A stretch of DNA of 64,000 bases, from NCBI GenBank assembly GCA_003254925.1, contig QANZ01031075.1:13029-77028 (forward strand). The letters are read 5' to 3'. The number at the start of each line of letters is the position of its first letter. The stretch's first letter is position 1. The notes beneath the pieces were generated by a model. It had not been told where the DNA came from. It searched no databases and was given only the letters and a program-made list of their open reading frames with translations. Positions 1 through 9,567 of the stretch are shown here, piece by piece. This stretch comes from Chamaecrista fasciculata. Taxonomy: Eukaryota; Streptophyta; Magnoliopsida; Fabales; Fabaceae. A program made the translations under genes and the position numbers.

Positions 1-376
1 GGTTTATTTATATTTTAAATTTATTTGTCAAAATAAAACAATTAAATATAAAGTAACTAAAAAACGATTATATATAAAAAATATAAATATAATTAAATAA
101 GCTTAAATAATTATATAGAAGATATTAAATTGAATGTAAAATATAAAAATTAAATAAATAATAGGGTATCGGATATCGGGTACCCTAACTATCCGTTCAT
201 TTTGGACGGATATAGGATATCTGAAGGTAATATCCATATCTGCCCAATATCCGAAAAATATTTAATTTTCACTATCTGTATCCTATCCGATATCTGATAT
301 CCGTCGGATATCGAATAATTTTTTCGTACAGATATGCACGGGTACCCTAAATACCCTAAACTATTGCCATCCCTAG
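1..376. mobile_element. hAT-like transposon end (incomplete)
   Basis: AT-rich sequence followed from about 165 by many overlapping GGATATC / TATCCG motifs and GGGTACCC blocks, ending at 361-376 in a reverse-oriented TAGGGATGGCAA terminus. Ac/hAT elements end in (C/T)AGGGATG, so I infer a hAT-type end whose other end lies left of the window. A related copy in the opposite orientation lies at 54089-54425; the segment at 162-205 is recognisable there as its reverse complement. No coding capacity is visible. Confidence 0.5.
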
Positions 377-416
377 GTAGAATGTCTATAAATTTGTCTT
401 TTTCCCCATGTCTAGC

Positions 417-573
417 TGCAACTTTTTGTGTTATACCTATATTATCCAAAAAAAAAAACACAAGGATGGGGTGATGAAGCTCACTCTTCAAACAAATGCA
501 GCGTGTAACAAATTAAGGTTCCTAGTTTTGAACATGGAAGAAAGCTTTTAATGATTAATAAGGAAATAAGCCT
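417..573 (+). pseudogene. MATE transporter 5' relic (promoter and first codons, C type)
   Basis: This stretch aligns to the proximal promoter, 5' leader and first codons of MATE gene C (about 17625-17835). Shared blocks include the GTGTTATACCTATA region, the AGCTCACTCTTCAA block, AAATTAAGGT and the start ATGGAAG followed by AAAGCTTTT. Here the reading frame opens at 534 but stops after five codons (MEESF, TAA at 549-551), because six bases present in gene C are missing and the next codons are changed. Similarity fades after about 573 and no later exon is seen nearby. It is the dead 5' end of another C-type copy, showing that the array once extended further left. Same strand as the intact genes. 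Confidence 0.75.
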
Positions 574-887
574 CACTGTATAACTAAATTATAATCTTCA
601 TCATTTTATAACCAATGACTAACTACTACTCCAAAATCTGAATTACTAATATATATAACGTGCTTAAAGTTTGAAAACAGTCAATGAGAGACTCACTTAT
701 ATTTTATGAGCATGGATTTGCATAGCTGGTTCTTTATTAGTTTTTATTAGAGTTTTTATTTTTATTTTATCTAACACTTGATTTCTGTCTAAATTAATTG
801 TTAATATTATGGACAACGAAGTTGATTGTGCTGAGAAAAAGCTCATGAGGGATAACATAGTAGGATTTATAGGTCATGATAGGATAA
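574..887. other. Intergenic, nothing recognised
   Basis: AT-rich sequence between the MATE relic and the foldback element. No open frame, repeat or motif that I can support. Confidence 0.5.
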
Positions 888-897
888 TTTAATTTTT

Positions 898-1561
898 GGC
901 AAAATACATGTAGGTGTCCTTAACGTTTAATTGGGGCCAGTTTCAGATATGCCCTCAACATTTATTTTGTGTCAGTTATACCCTTAACGTTTTACATTGT
1001 TGTCAATTATACCCTAACCTCAATTTTTTTGGGCCAAAGTCTTATTTTAGTTCCTTAAGTTTGCTCAAAGTTCCATTTTGGTCTCTCAAGTCTCCGGCGA
1101 ACTTTTTGGTGAGATACACTGTGACTCCAGCGACTACGAAAACTCCTAATCTAAGATTTTTAGACCTCATGAGTTCAATGATGGCCTCCATTTTGCGAAA
1201 AAATGAGTGGCAAGCCGCCGAAAAATTTACACAATCGCTGAAAATCATATTTTCGGTCATTTTTTCCAAAATGCAGGCCACCATTGAACTGAGGAGGTTA
1301 AAAAACCTTGGATTAAGAGTTTTCGTAGTCGTCGGGGCCGCCGTGTATCTCGCCGGGAAGTTTGCCAGAGACTTGAGGGACCAAAACGGAACTTTGAGCA
1401 AACTTGAGGGACCAAAATAGGATTTTGGCCCCAAAAAATTGAGGTTAAAGTATAATTGACAACAATATACGCTTGAGGTATAACTGACACAAAACAAAAT
1501 AAACGTTGGGGCATAGCTGAAATTGACTCCAAATATTAGGGACACCAACATATCTTTTGCC
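898..1561. mobile_element. Foldback MITE, Mutator-like (10-bp target duplication)
   Basis: The two halves are inverted copies. The left end GGCAAAATACATGTAGGTGT is matched at the right by a reverse-complement end GGCAAAAGATATGTTGGTGT, and the similarity continues through most of each arm. Direct repeats flank it: TTTAATTTTT at 888-897 and TTTAATTCTT at 1562-1571 (one mismatch), which fits the 9-11 bp duplication of Mutator-like elements. The inner part of each arm (about 1027-1110 and 1370-1428) belongs to the same GGCCAAAGTCCTATTTTGG family as the hairpin at 28302-28813, so the element may be composite. The apparent frames on both strands are mirror images of the arms, not genes. Confidence 0.8.
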
Positions 1562-1732
1562 TTTAATTCTTTTTGTGTAGTAATAATTAGGTTAAAGATG
1601 TTTGAAAAGATGCTTCAATATGTGTTTATTAACACTAGATATGTACTCTTTTTCTTTTGTACAATGGCATATATGGACTTGGATAGACTTGGATTAACAC
1701 TAGATATATGCCATTGTACACTTGTGGCATAT

Positions 1733-2260
1733 TTAGGGTCCGTTTGGTTGGAGGGAAAAGGGAGGTATGTAAAGTAAAGGTACGGATTCCAATACTTTCA
1801 GGTGTTTGGTATGGCAATTTGAGCTATGTAAAGTGGATTACAATGTATAGGCATTTACATTACATAAACTATTTTTCTTTACTTCACATTTCTGATGTAA
1901 TCCAAGTCTATCTAGGGAATTATGGTAAAATTCCTAATTTGCCCCTCTCACTCTTATCCCATCTTCTTCCCCTGACGGTGGCCGATGGCGGTTGACGGCA
2001 GCGCCTGCCACCGTGGACCACTGTGGACGGCGGCGCCCGCCACCGTGGGCGGCAGCGGCGGTCTTGTGGTGGTTGTGGGAAGGGCATTTTTGTCATTTTT
2101 TCTATATCTATTTTACTTTCCCTCACATACCTTTTTATACCAAACACTTTCACTCTTTATCTACTTTACATTCCCTTAACTACTTTTCTTTTACCTCACA
2201 ATTTTTCCCTTGTAAAACCCTTTCCTTTACTTACCCCAAATGATACCAAACGGACCCTTA
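1733..2260. mobile_element. Tourist/PIF-Harbinger-like MITE with TTA target duplication
   Basis: Element 1736-2257 (522 bp) starts GGGTCCGTTTGGT and ends with its reverse complement ACCAAACGGACCC. It is flanked by TTA at 1733-1735 and TTA at 2258-2260, the usual 3-bp duplication of PIF/Harbinger elements. The centre (about 1975-2085) is a GC-rich island of repeated GGCGGC/CACCGTGG words, unlike the AT-rich flanks. No transposase is encoded. Confidence 0.85.
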
Positions 2261-2903
2261 AAGTTTGCCGTAAGTTATTATTGTGTAAATCGACTTACGA
2301 CAATATTTACACACAAGTTCTTGAAAAGATTTGCAACAATGACACATCAATGTTGTTATTATTTAATATCTCGCAAATTGTTGTACACAAAACGAACTGC
2401 GACAACTATTTTCTTACACAAGCCATTTCATGTGATAACAATTTGTGATATATATATTTTTTATTTTCCAGATTTCTACAAATCATTATCATGTAGAGTG
2501 ATATACATGAGAAAATAGTCGCTCCAAGTAAAAACTACATCCGATCACAAGAACCATATACATAAAGGATAAGATTTTTGGAGATTTTGAACTCATCGAT
2601 GGAGGTGTTAAAGCACGATTGACTCATTTGAGTTGGTTCACACGAGTTATAAATTTTAGTGAATTAGAGTTTTGTCAGTATGATTTATCAATTTGGTGAA
2701 TTAAATTAGCTCATTTAACCCATCAAAACAATTTTATTTTTTTAAATTTTTAAATATTTTTTTAATACTAAAACTTTTAAAATTATGATAAATTATCTAA
2801 TCATCATATATTAATACCAATAATTTTATTTTACATACTATAATTTATAAAAATATAATTATTTTTATATTCAAAATATAATTTTTTAAAAAATAAATAA
2901 GTA
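2261..2903. other. AT-rich intergenic DNA
   Basis: Very AT-rich from about 2720 on. I see no gene and no repeat that I can define. Confidence 0.5.
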
Positions 2904-3011
2904 GCCGATGCTTATTCCCCGGAAAAGAAGTTAACGACCCGTGGGCCTTCTACCTCCACACGACATTGCTCCGTCAGGCTTTCGCCCATTGCGGAAAATT
3001 CCCCACTGCTA

Positions 3012-3066
<55 letters not shown>

Positions 3067-3241
3067 GGACCAGCTACTGATCATCGCCTTGGTAAGCTAT
3101 TGCCTCATCAACTAGCTAATTAGACGTGAGCCCCTCCTTGGGCAAATTCCTCCTTTTGCTCCTCAGCCTACAGGCTATTAGTAGTCGTTTCCAGTTGTTG
3201 TTCCTCTCCCAAGGGTAGGCTCTTACGCGTGATCACCCGTG
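2904..3241 (-). pseudogene. Nuclear copy of plastid 16S rRNA (NUPT fragment)
   Basis: On the + strand the sequence reads as the antisense of bacterial/plastid 16S rRNA. It includes the universal 338-region word GCTACCTCCCGTAGGAGT with one G-to-A change from GCTGCCTCCC, the blocks GGCCGTGTCTCAGTCCCAGT and GCTGATCATCCTCTCGGACC, and the ACGCGT-to-ACCCGT end. It covers roughly 16S positions 110-480, so the rRNA sense is the - strand. Most visible differences from the plastid sequence I recall are C-to-T or G-to-A, as expected from decay of methylated cytosines. An internal piece is missing after TTATTCCCCGG. It is a fragment in AT-rich nuclear DNA, not a working rRNA gene. Confidence 0.88.
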
Positions 3242-4374
3242 GTTAGTGAGTTAGTTAACTCACTAATTTGTCAAGTTGGCTCACCACATTTTATTGATTA
3301 AGTGAATAAACTCACACCAGACTATTAGTTAACATTAAACTATTAGACTATTAGTTGTTATCAGACTATCAATAGAATAAAACTATCAATAGAATAAAAC
3401 TATTGAGAGTTGAGTTGGTCTTACAAGTTGTGCTGTGCTCCTCTTTCTAATTTCATCTTCTATGCGGGTTCATAAATTATGGCACATGGATTTTAGTTCA
3501 ATTCAGGTACAACTTAGATTCCGATCCTCCCACTAATCTAAATCTATCATTTGGTATCAATTTGTGGATATGAATTTATTTTTATAATTTTTTAAAATAT
3601 GTGGACTTATTTGTATGTGTATGTAACAATTATTTATTTATTTATTTTTTAAGAATTTTTTTTGCTGAAATTAGTTTAGTTAGTCAAAAGCATGTGTAAA
3701 TTTTTTTTTTAAATATGTAGACTTCATTATTTTAATGTGTGTAATTTTTTGATCTGTAAATCTGAATTATTTTATTTTCTTATGTGATATTTATTTATAT
3801 ATACTATACTAATTTATTAAACTTGGGCTTTAATTTTAATCCAATTAAAAGAAATATGATATGGGATTTTTTTAGATATATATAGGTAAAATAAATTAAA
3901 ATTAAACACGAATTATCTTGGCATTGGAACTAAGTGACAACAAATTTAATGAAATCCAGCATATGCAGTACTCCATTATGGTATTGGCCAAAAAAAAAAA
4001 GTACTCAATTATGGTAGAGGAATTAATGGAGAGAAATCCAAATTTATAAATAACTATGTTGTGCCATGGAGAGAAATTAATTAATATATACACCATTATG
4101 GAGAGAAATCAAATTTAACAAATTTTCTGTCCGGTAGAGACAGCACAAGAAATTTATGATAGAGGATTTCTGTACAAGTGGGTCCGTGGTCCACAAATAT
4201 GCAGTTTCTGAAAAAGTTCAAGGATTACCATAATTTCTCTCCATGTGGAGGTCCTACATCTTCCGTGGTGAAATTATTGACCACAAGTACTTCATTCATT
4301 TACATGCCTACACATACATTAGTTCTCTTCAAATATATGGTCTAAGCCTGATTTTGCAGTGAAGCCATAGAAAT
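3242..4374. other. Upstream region of MATE gene A
   Basis: AT-rich. Just after the plastid insert an imperfect palindrome, TTAGTGAGTTA / TAACTCACTAA, lies at about 3244-3267. A short word ATGGAGAGAAAT recurs three times between 4025 and 4110. This region must hold the promoter of gene A; I cannot place a TATA box with confidence. It shows no clear similarity to the region upstream of gene B. Confidence 0.45.
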
Positions 4375-6995
4375 ATGGGAGGCGAGCTAAAGGAGAAGCT
4401 TTTGGAAAGGAAAGGTGTGGAAGAGGAAGAGTCACTGAAGAAAAGAGTATGGCAAGAAAGCAAGAAGCTGTGGGTGGTAGCAGGACCAGCCATATTCACA
4501 AGGTTCTCAACATTTGGCATCACTGTGGTAAGCCAAGCCTTCATTGGCCATATTGGCTCCACTGAACTTGCTGCTTTTTCCATTGTCATGACTGTCCTAG
4601 TAAGGTTCGCTAATGGTGCTCTTGTAAGTATTAAATAATACTCTCATCTTCATAACAATTGATCCATTTCTCTACCTATTAAGTTGTTTTATTAATTCTA
4701 ATCTTGGGATTCTGAATCAGCTGGGAATGGCAAGTGCATTGGAAACTCTGTGTGGGCAAGCATATGGGGCTAAACAGTATGAGATGCTTGGAATATATCT
4801 TCAAAGATCTTGGATTGTGTTGACCTTGACCTCAATCCTTCTTCTTCCAATCTACATCTTCACAACTCCAATTCTAGAGTTTTTGGGGCAGGATAAAGTC
4901 ATTGCGGAAGCAGCAGGAAGCATTTCTCTATGGTCAATAGGTTTGGTATTCGCTTTCATTTTGTCATTCACCTGCCAAATGTTCCTGCAAGCACAGAGCA
5001 AGAACATGATCATTGCCTACCTCGCAGCATTCTCAATAGTACTTCACGTCTTCTTGTCTTGGCTCTTAACTGTCAAGTACAAGTTCGGAATTAATGGTGC
5101 CATGACTTCAACCTTACTGGCATTCTGGATTCCTAACTTGGGTCAGCTATTGTTTGTCATGTACAAATGCCCTGATACATGGAAGGGCTTCTCATTTTTG
5201 GCTTTCAAAGATCTCTGGCCTGTCATCAAGTTATCCCTCTCTTCAGGAGCTATGTTGTGGTAAGAGGAAACCAACAATTTTGATTTCAACTTTTGACATC
5301 AATTTTTTGGTATAACCAACCTTTTGACTCAGGATAGGTACTGAGATATATATATGACTTGTTTTTGCAGTCTTGAGTTATGGTATAGCACTGTTTTGGT
5401 ACTCCTAACTGGGAACATGACAAATGCCGAGGTGTCCATTGATGCTCTGTCCATTTGGTAATTCAACCTCATTGATATATATACATATATATTCCTATGC
5501 TTCCATATTTATATCCCATAAATTAAATGATTGCACTGACTCCAAATTACTAACATTTTTGCAGCCTTAACATTAATGGCTGGGAAATGATGATAGCACT
5601 TGGATTCTTGGCAGCTGCAAGGTTTGTTCTGTTGGGATTTTAGAAGAGGAACTCATATATATTATTCAATTTACAAAGAGCCCATTATATATGGGAGTAC
5701 AGAATTTGAAAATATTTTAAATAATCTAATTTAATATCCTAAAAATCAAACAGATTATGGACATAACAGAAAATACTATTCAAATAATTTTCTTAAATAA
5801 GTAGATTTGACAACAACTAAGAAGAAAAAAATAACAATCTAATATATTGACAAAACATAATTAATTAATTTTGAATTATATCTTAACACTTTCTCTTAAT
5901 TCAAAATTATAGAAATCTTCAACTTTTTATGGATTGTGTCTTCGAAACACTTCTCTTCTTCGTTCCTTTTCATAAGGATAGACTTCTTATCACTTTTCTA
6001 ATGACGCACTTCTCATCATTTTCTCATTGGAGCGCATCTCTCCGAAACTTAAAAATTTTGGTGCACTCCTCACCAAACTTCATTTTAATGGGACAGTTAT
6101 AATCAGCTTAAGAAATAATCAAACTAAAACAGAAGACTGATAGTGGTTGATTTGCTTTGTACTTTTGTAGCGTGCGAGTGGCAAATGAACTAGGAAGAGG
6201 GAGTTCAAATGCTGCAAAATTCTCCATAGTGATGTCAGCGGTGACATCATTTGCAATTGGGTTTGTGCTGTTTTTGGTGTCCCTATTCTTGAGGGAGAAG
6301 CTAGCTTACATATTCACTCCAAACCCAGAAGTAGCTGCAGCAGTTGGGGATTTATCACTTTTGCTCTCATTCTCCATCTTGTTAAACAGTATCCAGCCTG
6401 TGCTCTCTGGTAATTAGTCTCTTCACTCTCTTTCAATGATTATTAATTACAATTAATTCCGAAATAGTGTTTATTACTTACGTACTAATTCTCTTTCACA
6501 ATTCACTTAAAAATATAGGTGTCTCTATTGGAGCTGGTTGGCAAAGCATAGTAGCATACGTAAACATAGGTTGTTATTATCTGATTGGTATACCTGTTGG
6601 AGTTGTGCTTGGCAATATCATCCATTTGCAAGTCAAGGTGAGCTTTTGATGATTATATGAAATTTATCAATAATGACTTGATACAATAGTATATATGTCT
6701 TTTCCTAACTCAATTGAGTACTTTCTGTTTTGTTTTTCAGGGCATTTGGATTGGAATGTTACTCGGAACATTGTTTCAAACTGTAGTACTTATCATCATC
6801 ACATTTAAAACTGATTGGGACAAGCAGGTAATTAGTTAACTCGTCTTTTGTTTTTCTTTTCTTTTTTCCCCTGTTTTCTTACAAATTGTTCATGTACAGG
6901 TAGAAATAGCCCAGAATCGCGTTAGCAAATGGGCTGTGGTTCGGGTGACGAATCAGATAACAGATCAGCCTGAAAGCACAAAGCAGCATCTTTAG
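4375..6995 (+). CDS. MATE efflux transporter, DETOXIFICATION family (gene A)
   Basis: A multidrug and toxic compound extrusion carrier, expected to export organic solutes by H+ antiport across plasma or vacuolar membrane; the substrate cannot be read from sequence. Exons: 4375-4623, 4721-5259, 5371-5457, 5565-5621, 6171-6409, 6519-6637, 6741-6827, 6900-6995. All junctions are GT-AG and in phase, giving 490 aa, the usual length for plant DTX proteins. Family marks are [11 protein letters not shown] (N-terminal helix 1), the [14 protein letters not shown] block at the start of exon 2, [28 protein letters not shown] and [11 protein letters not shown]. The hydrophobic pattern fits 12 membrane segments. 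The soluble tail ends KQHL. Closest in style to the Arabidopsis DTX20-28 clade (from memory). It is a near-duplicate of gene B and a more distant paralogue of gene C. Intron 4 is enlarged by an insertion, and the 3' flank carries four transposons. Confidence 0.95.
5630..6105. mobile_element. Insertion in intron 4 of MATE gene A, possible solo LTR
   Basis: Intron 4 is 549 bp here but only 89 bp in gene B. The two introns match at both ends (GTTTGTTC at the left, ATCAGCTTAAGAAATAA at the right), so roughly 470 bp was gained in A or lost from B. The extra DNA starts TGTTGGGATTTT and ends near TAATGGGACA, a TG...CA outline that would suit a solo LTR, but I see no clear 5-bp target duplication. 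No coding sequence. Confidence 0.4.
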
Positions 6996-7186
6996 ATTTT
7001 AATCATCCACTCATCACTTCTAATTCATCTTCTTCCATATGTTTCTGATCATTTTTTTTTTCAATTCCCAATTTTACTATGCTGTAATTAATTCCCAAAC
7101 ACACCCTAGTCGGATTCAGATTCTATTTAAAAGAAAAAAAAGGCAACGAATGATGCTGCATCTGTTGATGAACTTAAAATTTTTTG

Positions 7187-7500
7187 GGGTTAAAACATAA
7201 TTTTTGAAAAACATAGAATAGAAGATAAAATTGCAAAATAGTCCCAATTTTTTTTATAGTTTTCATTTTAGTCCCTAGATAATATGTATCTAGAGACTTG
7301 TTTGTAATTTTTTGAAAATGTTAAGGGTTAATATGTAATTTTCGCAAAATTTGTTATGATTAAAATTATAAAGTAGCTTTAAAAGAGTACCAAAGTGTTA
7401 ACGAAGAATACCACAGGGTACTAAAGTGTCACTTTTTAAACCACATGATACCAAAGTGAAATATGACCAAACTACAGAGTACCAAAGTGTAATTTAACCT
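7187..7500. mobile_element. TTTGGTACC-family foldback element (degraded)
   Basis: Absent from the matching place downstream of gene B (about 15629). The right arm carries GGTACTAAAGTGTC and ATACCAAAGTG repeats and ends AATTTAACCT; the left end GGGTTAAAA is a poor inverse of it. It belongs to the same family as 34198-35260. Flanks AAATTTTTTG and AAATATAATG could be a decayed 9-10 bp target duplication. Confidence 0.55.
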
Positions 7501-8256
7501 AAATATAATGTACTTCTAAAGCAGATTTTGAGGAGTCATGGATTAATTACAAATAGACCCTTACTTTTTAAGAAATTGCATTAAATATTATTCAAAATCG
7601 CAATGCAATATGTTAAAAGATAAAAATAATAGGCTTAAGTGCACTTTTGGTCCCATAACTATGACAAAGGTTTCAATTTGGTCCCATAACTTTTTTTGTT
7701 GCAATTTTGGTCCCATAACTTCTGAAAAGATGTCACGTTCGTCCCTTGCTTAATTCCATTCATGTTTAGCCGTTAAGTATGATGTGGCACAATGACTTGA
7801 ATCATGATGTGGCAAAATAAGATGAAGTGAACTTAAAAATGATCTATATGCAACATATTATAACATTTCAATCAGAATCATAATATCTACCAAGGGCCAT
7901 TATGAAAATCGAACCATCATTAAAAGGGTAAGTCTATAATGCAAAGTTTGATTCTTGACATGGGATGCAATAGGTCATGAGCCAATAAAATAATGACACG
8001 TGGAATATGTAAGTAGTGTTGTGACTCCATACACAGTTGTGATTGGTTAAAAAATTTATTATTTTTTTATTATTTTTCAGCATTAAATTATATCAATGGC
8101 TATAATTTAAGTCCCAATTTAAGTCGAAAAAATTGAACTTCCTTCGATCTAGGTTCATGCTCTCCTCTCCTTCATCTTCTTCGACTTCTTCAATCTAGGG
8201 TTCACCTCCCTCTTCTTCGAAAAGCCAAAGAGAAGGCGACATCTACAACGGAAGAA

Positions 8257-8570
8257 TTGCAGAAGTGCCATGAGCGATCATCCTCGGTTACAGAACCTGC
8301 GTACAATTGCCCAATTGCTCAGAGAAACCACCTCTTCTTTCACTTCCAATCTCCTCACTTTCCTCTTCCTCTCTCTCTCTTCATTTTGTCCTTTCGCACC
8401 TTCGTTGAGAACGACACCACCTATGTCACCTCTTTTATCGATCGCGATCCCTTCCTCAAAATTCTCCTCTCCCGTCTTGAATTCGTCGCCACCACTGACC
8501 ACAGTCGCCACCGATCACCCCATGACCCTTCCCCCGCTTCCCCGCGCCGCCACCGTCGTCGTCCCACACT
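8257..8570 (+). pseudogene. Captured gene fragment, possibly N-terminus of a choline-transporter-like protein
   Basis: From ATG 8270 one frame reads LRTIAQLLRETTSSFTSNLL and then a run of leucine and phenylalanine. A +1 shift near 8375 continues it as FRTFVEN, TSFIDRDP and LKILLSRLE, followed by a His/Arg-rich stretch. The two pieces together look like one protein broken by a frameshift: a short cytosolic start, a membrane segment and an acidic/basic linker. From memory this resembles the N-terminal part of plant plasma-membrane choline-transporter-like (CTL) proteins. GC content is well above that of the surrounding arms. It lies wholly inside the Mutator-like element and lacks the rest of the gene. 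Capture of a gene piece is the simplest reading; the source identification is tentative. Confidence 0.55.
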
Positions 8571-8624
8571 GATGCCGGATTTCTATTCGATTCTAGCGGA
8601 TTTCCATTTGATTCTGGCAGCATA

Positions 8625-8860
8625 ACCAAACCATCGCAAATGACGATACTCAAAAATTGTAGCGATGCTAGGTTTTCTATTGATGTTGGCAGTGATTTGA
8701 AATCAGAAAAATATGAGATCGTAAGCTCTTGAAATGATTTCAAATTTTGCTAGAGACTCTCATAGTGATGCCGAAGCAGCGCAATTCGATATTGTGAGTT
8801 TTTTGAGTGATTTCAGAAACTCTAACGACTCTGGTAGTGATGTTAAAGCAGAGCAATATG
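8625..8860 (-). pseudogene. Captured leucine-rich-repeat fragment of NLR type, antisense
   Basis: Read on the minus strand from about 8855, the translation contains LPESLEFLKSLKKLTISNC. Then, after a stop and a frameshift near 8745, comes KSFQELTISYFSDFKSLPTS followed by IENLASLQFLSIVICDGL and VMLPE. The spacing of LP..I.NL.SLQ.L.I..C is typical of the leucine-rich repeats of plant CC-NBS-LRR resistance proteins. About two repeats remain, interrupted by at least one stop and one frameshift. The piece lies in the same transposable element as the sense fragment at 8257-8570, in the opposite orientation. It cannot make a functional protein; its possible role is as a source of antisense or small RNA. 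Confidence 0.7.
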
Positions 8861-9176
8861 TGATTTAAAACTCCTGCAGGAATATGTGATTTGGTATATA
8901 TTGTAGTTGGGTATAGAAATGTTGTAATATGTTGTCCACTTCATCTTATTTTGCCATATTATGATCCAAGTCATTGTGCCACATCATACTTAATGGTTGA
9001 ACATGGATGGAATTAAGCAAGGGACAAACGGTGACACCTTTTAAAAAGTTATGGGACCAAAATTGCAACAAAAAAAAGTTATGGGACCAAATTAAAACCT
9101 TTCTCATAGTTATGAGACCAAAAGTGCACTTAAACCAAAATAATATTTTCTTGCTCTTCCATATCATTAAACAGAT

Positions 9177-9431
9177 GAGCAAACCCCCTTTTTGGTCCCT
9201 CAATTGTTACTGAGTCGAGGATTTGGTCCCTCAACTAAGCATTTAACGGTCACCTAAGCAGATAACGGTGACACGTCATCACTTAACACCTCCATCACTA
9301 ACGGACCAGACGTGAGGGACCAAAACGTAAACGAAATTGTACAATTGAGGGACTGAGTTGTAGTTTCCCACAATTGAGGGACCGATTCCTCGACTCAGTA
9401 TCAATTGAGGGACCAAAAAGGGGGTATGCTC
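9177..9431. mobile_element. Small Mutator-like MITE with 10-bp target duplication
   Basis: A 255-bp element with inverted ends GAGCAAACCCCCTTTTTGG and GAGCATACCCCCTTTTTGG (reverse complement of the right end). Perfect 10-bp repeats TTAAACAGAT flank it at 9167-9176 and 9432-9441. The matching place downstream of gene B (about 15728) has a single TTAAACAGAT, the uninterrupted site. The arms carry TTTGGTCCCTCAATTG repeats. Confidence 0.9.
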
Positions 9432-9567
9432 TTAAACAGATCCTTTCAACTTAAGTACGCTGTTAACCATACTTCTTTTGGCGCTTAACAATGACTTTTC
9501 AACACTAATAAGTGTATTTCTTGCAATCTGCGTCAACTCTGCTTTTTGGGTTTTTTTATTTATATAA

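Larger units (their letters stand above)
7632..9136. mobile_element. Pack-MULE-like element carrying gene fragments
   Basis: A 1505-bp element with inverted ends of about 200 bp: GGCTTAAGTGCACTTTTGG at the left and its near-perfect reverse complement at 9118-9136. Perfect 9-bp direct repeats AAAATAATA flank it (7623-7631 and 9137-9145), the signature of a Mutator-like insertion. The arms contain repeated GGTCCCATAACTTTT motifs. The empty site is visible downstream of gene B near 15695. Two stretches of foreign coding sequence fill the middle (8257-8570 sense, 8625-8860 antisense; see separate entries). No transposase is present, so it is non-autonomous. Related elements without the cargo lie at 53586-53980 and 54541-55018. 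Confidence 0.88.

Noticed and set aside
914-1551. Two overlapping open frames of about 168 aa on opposite strands with similar translations
   Set aside because: They are mirror images of the inverted arms of the foldback element at 898-1561, not proteins.
2904-3241. A 16S rRNA gene
   Set aside because: Only about 340 bp of the rRNA, with many transitions and an internal deletion, in AT-rich nuclear DNA; it is an organelle insert.
8257-8625. A 122-aa gene
   Set aside because: It lies wholly inside a transposable element, has a frameshift in its membrane segment and no downstream exons; treated as a captured fragment.
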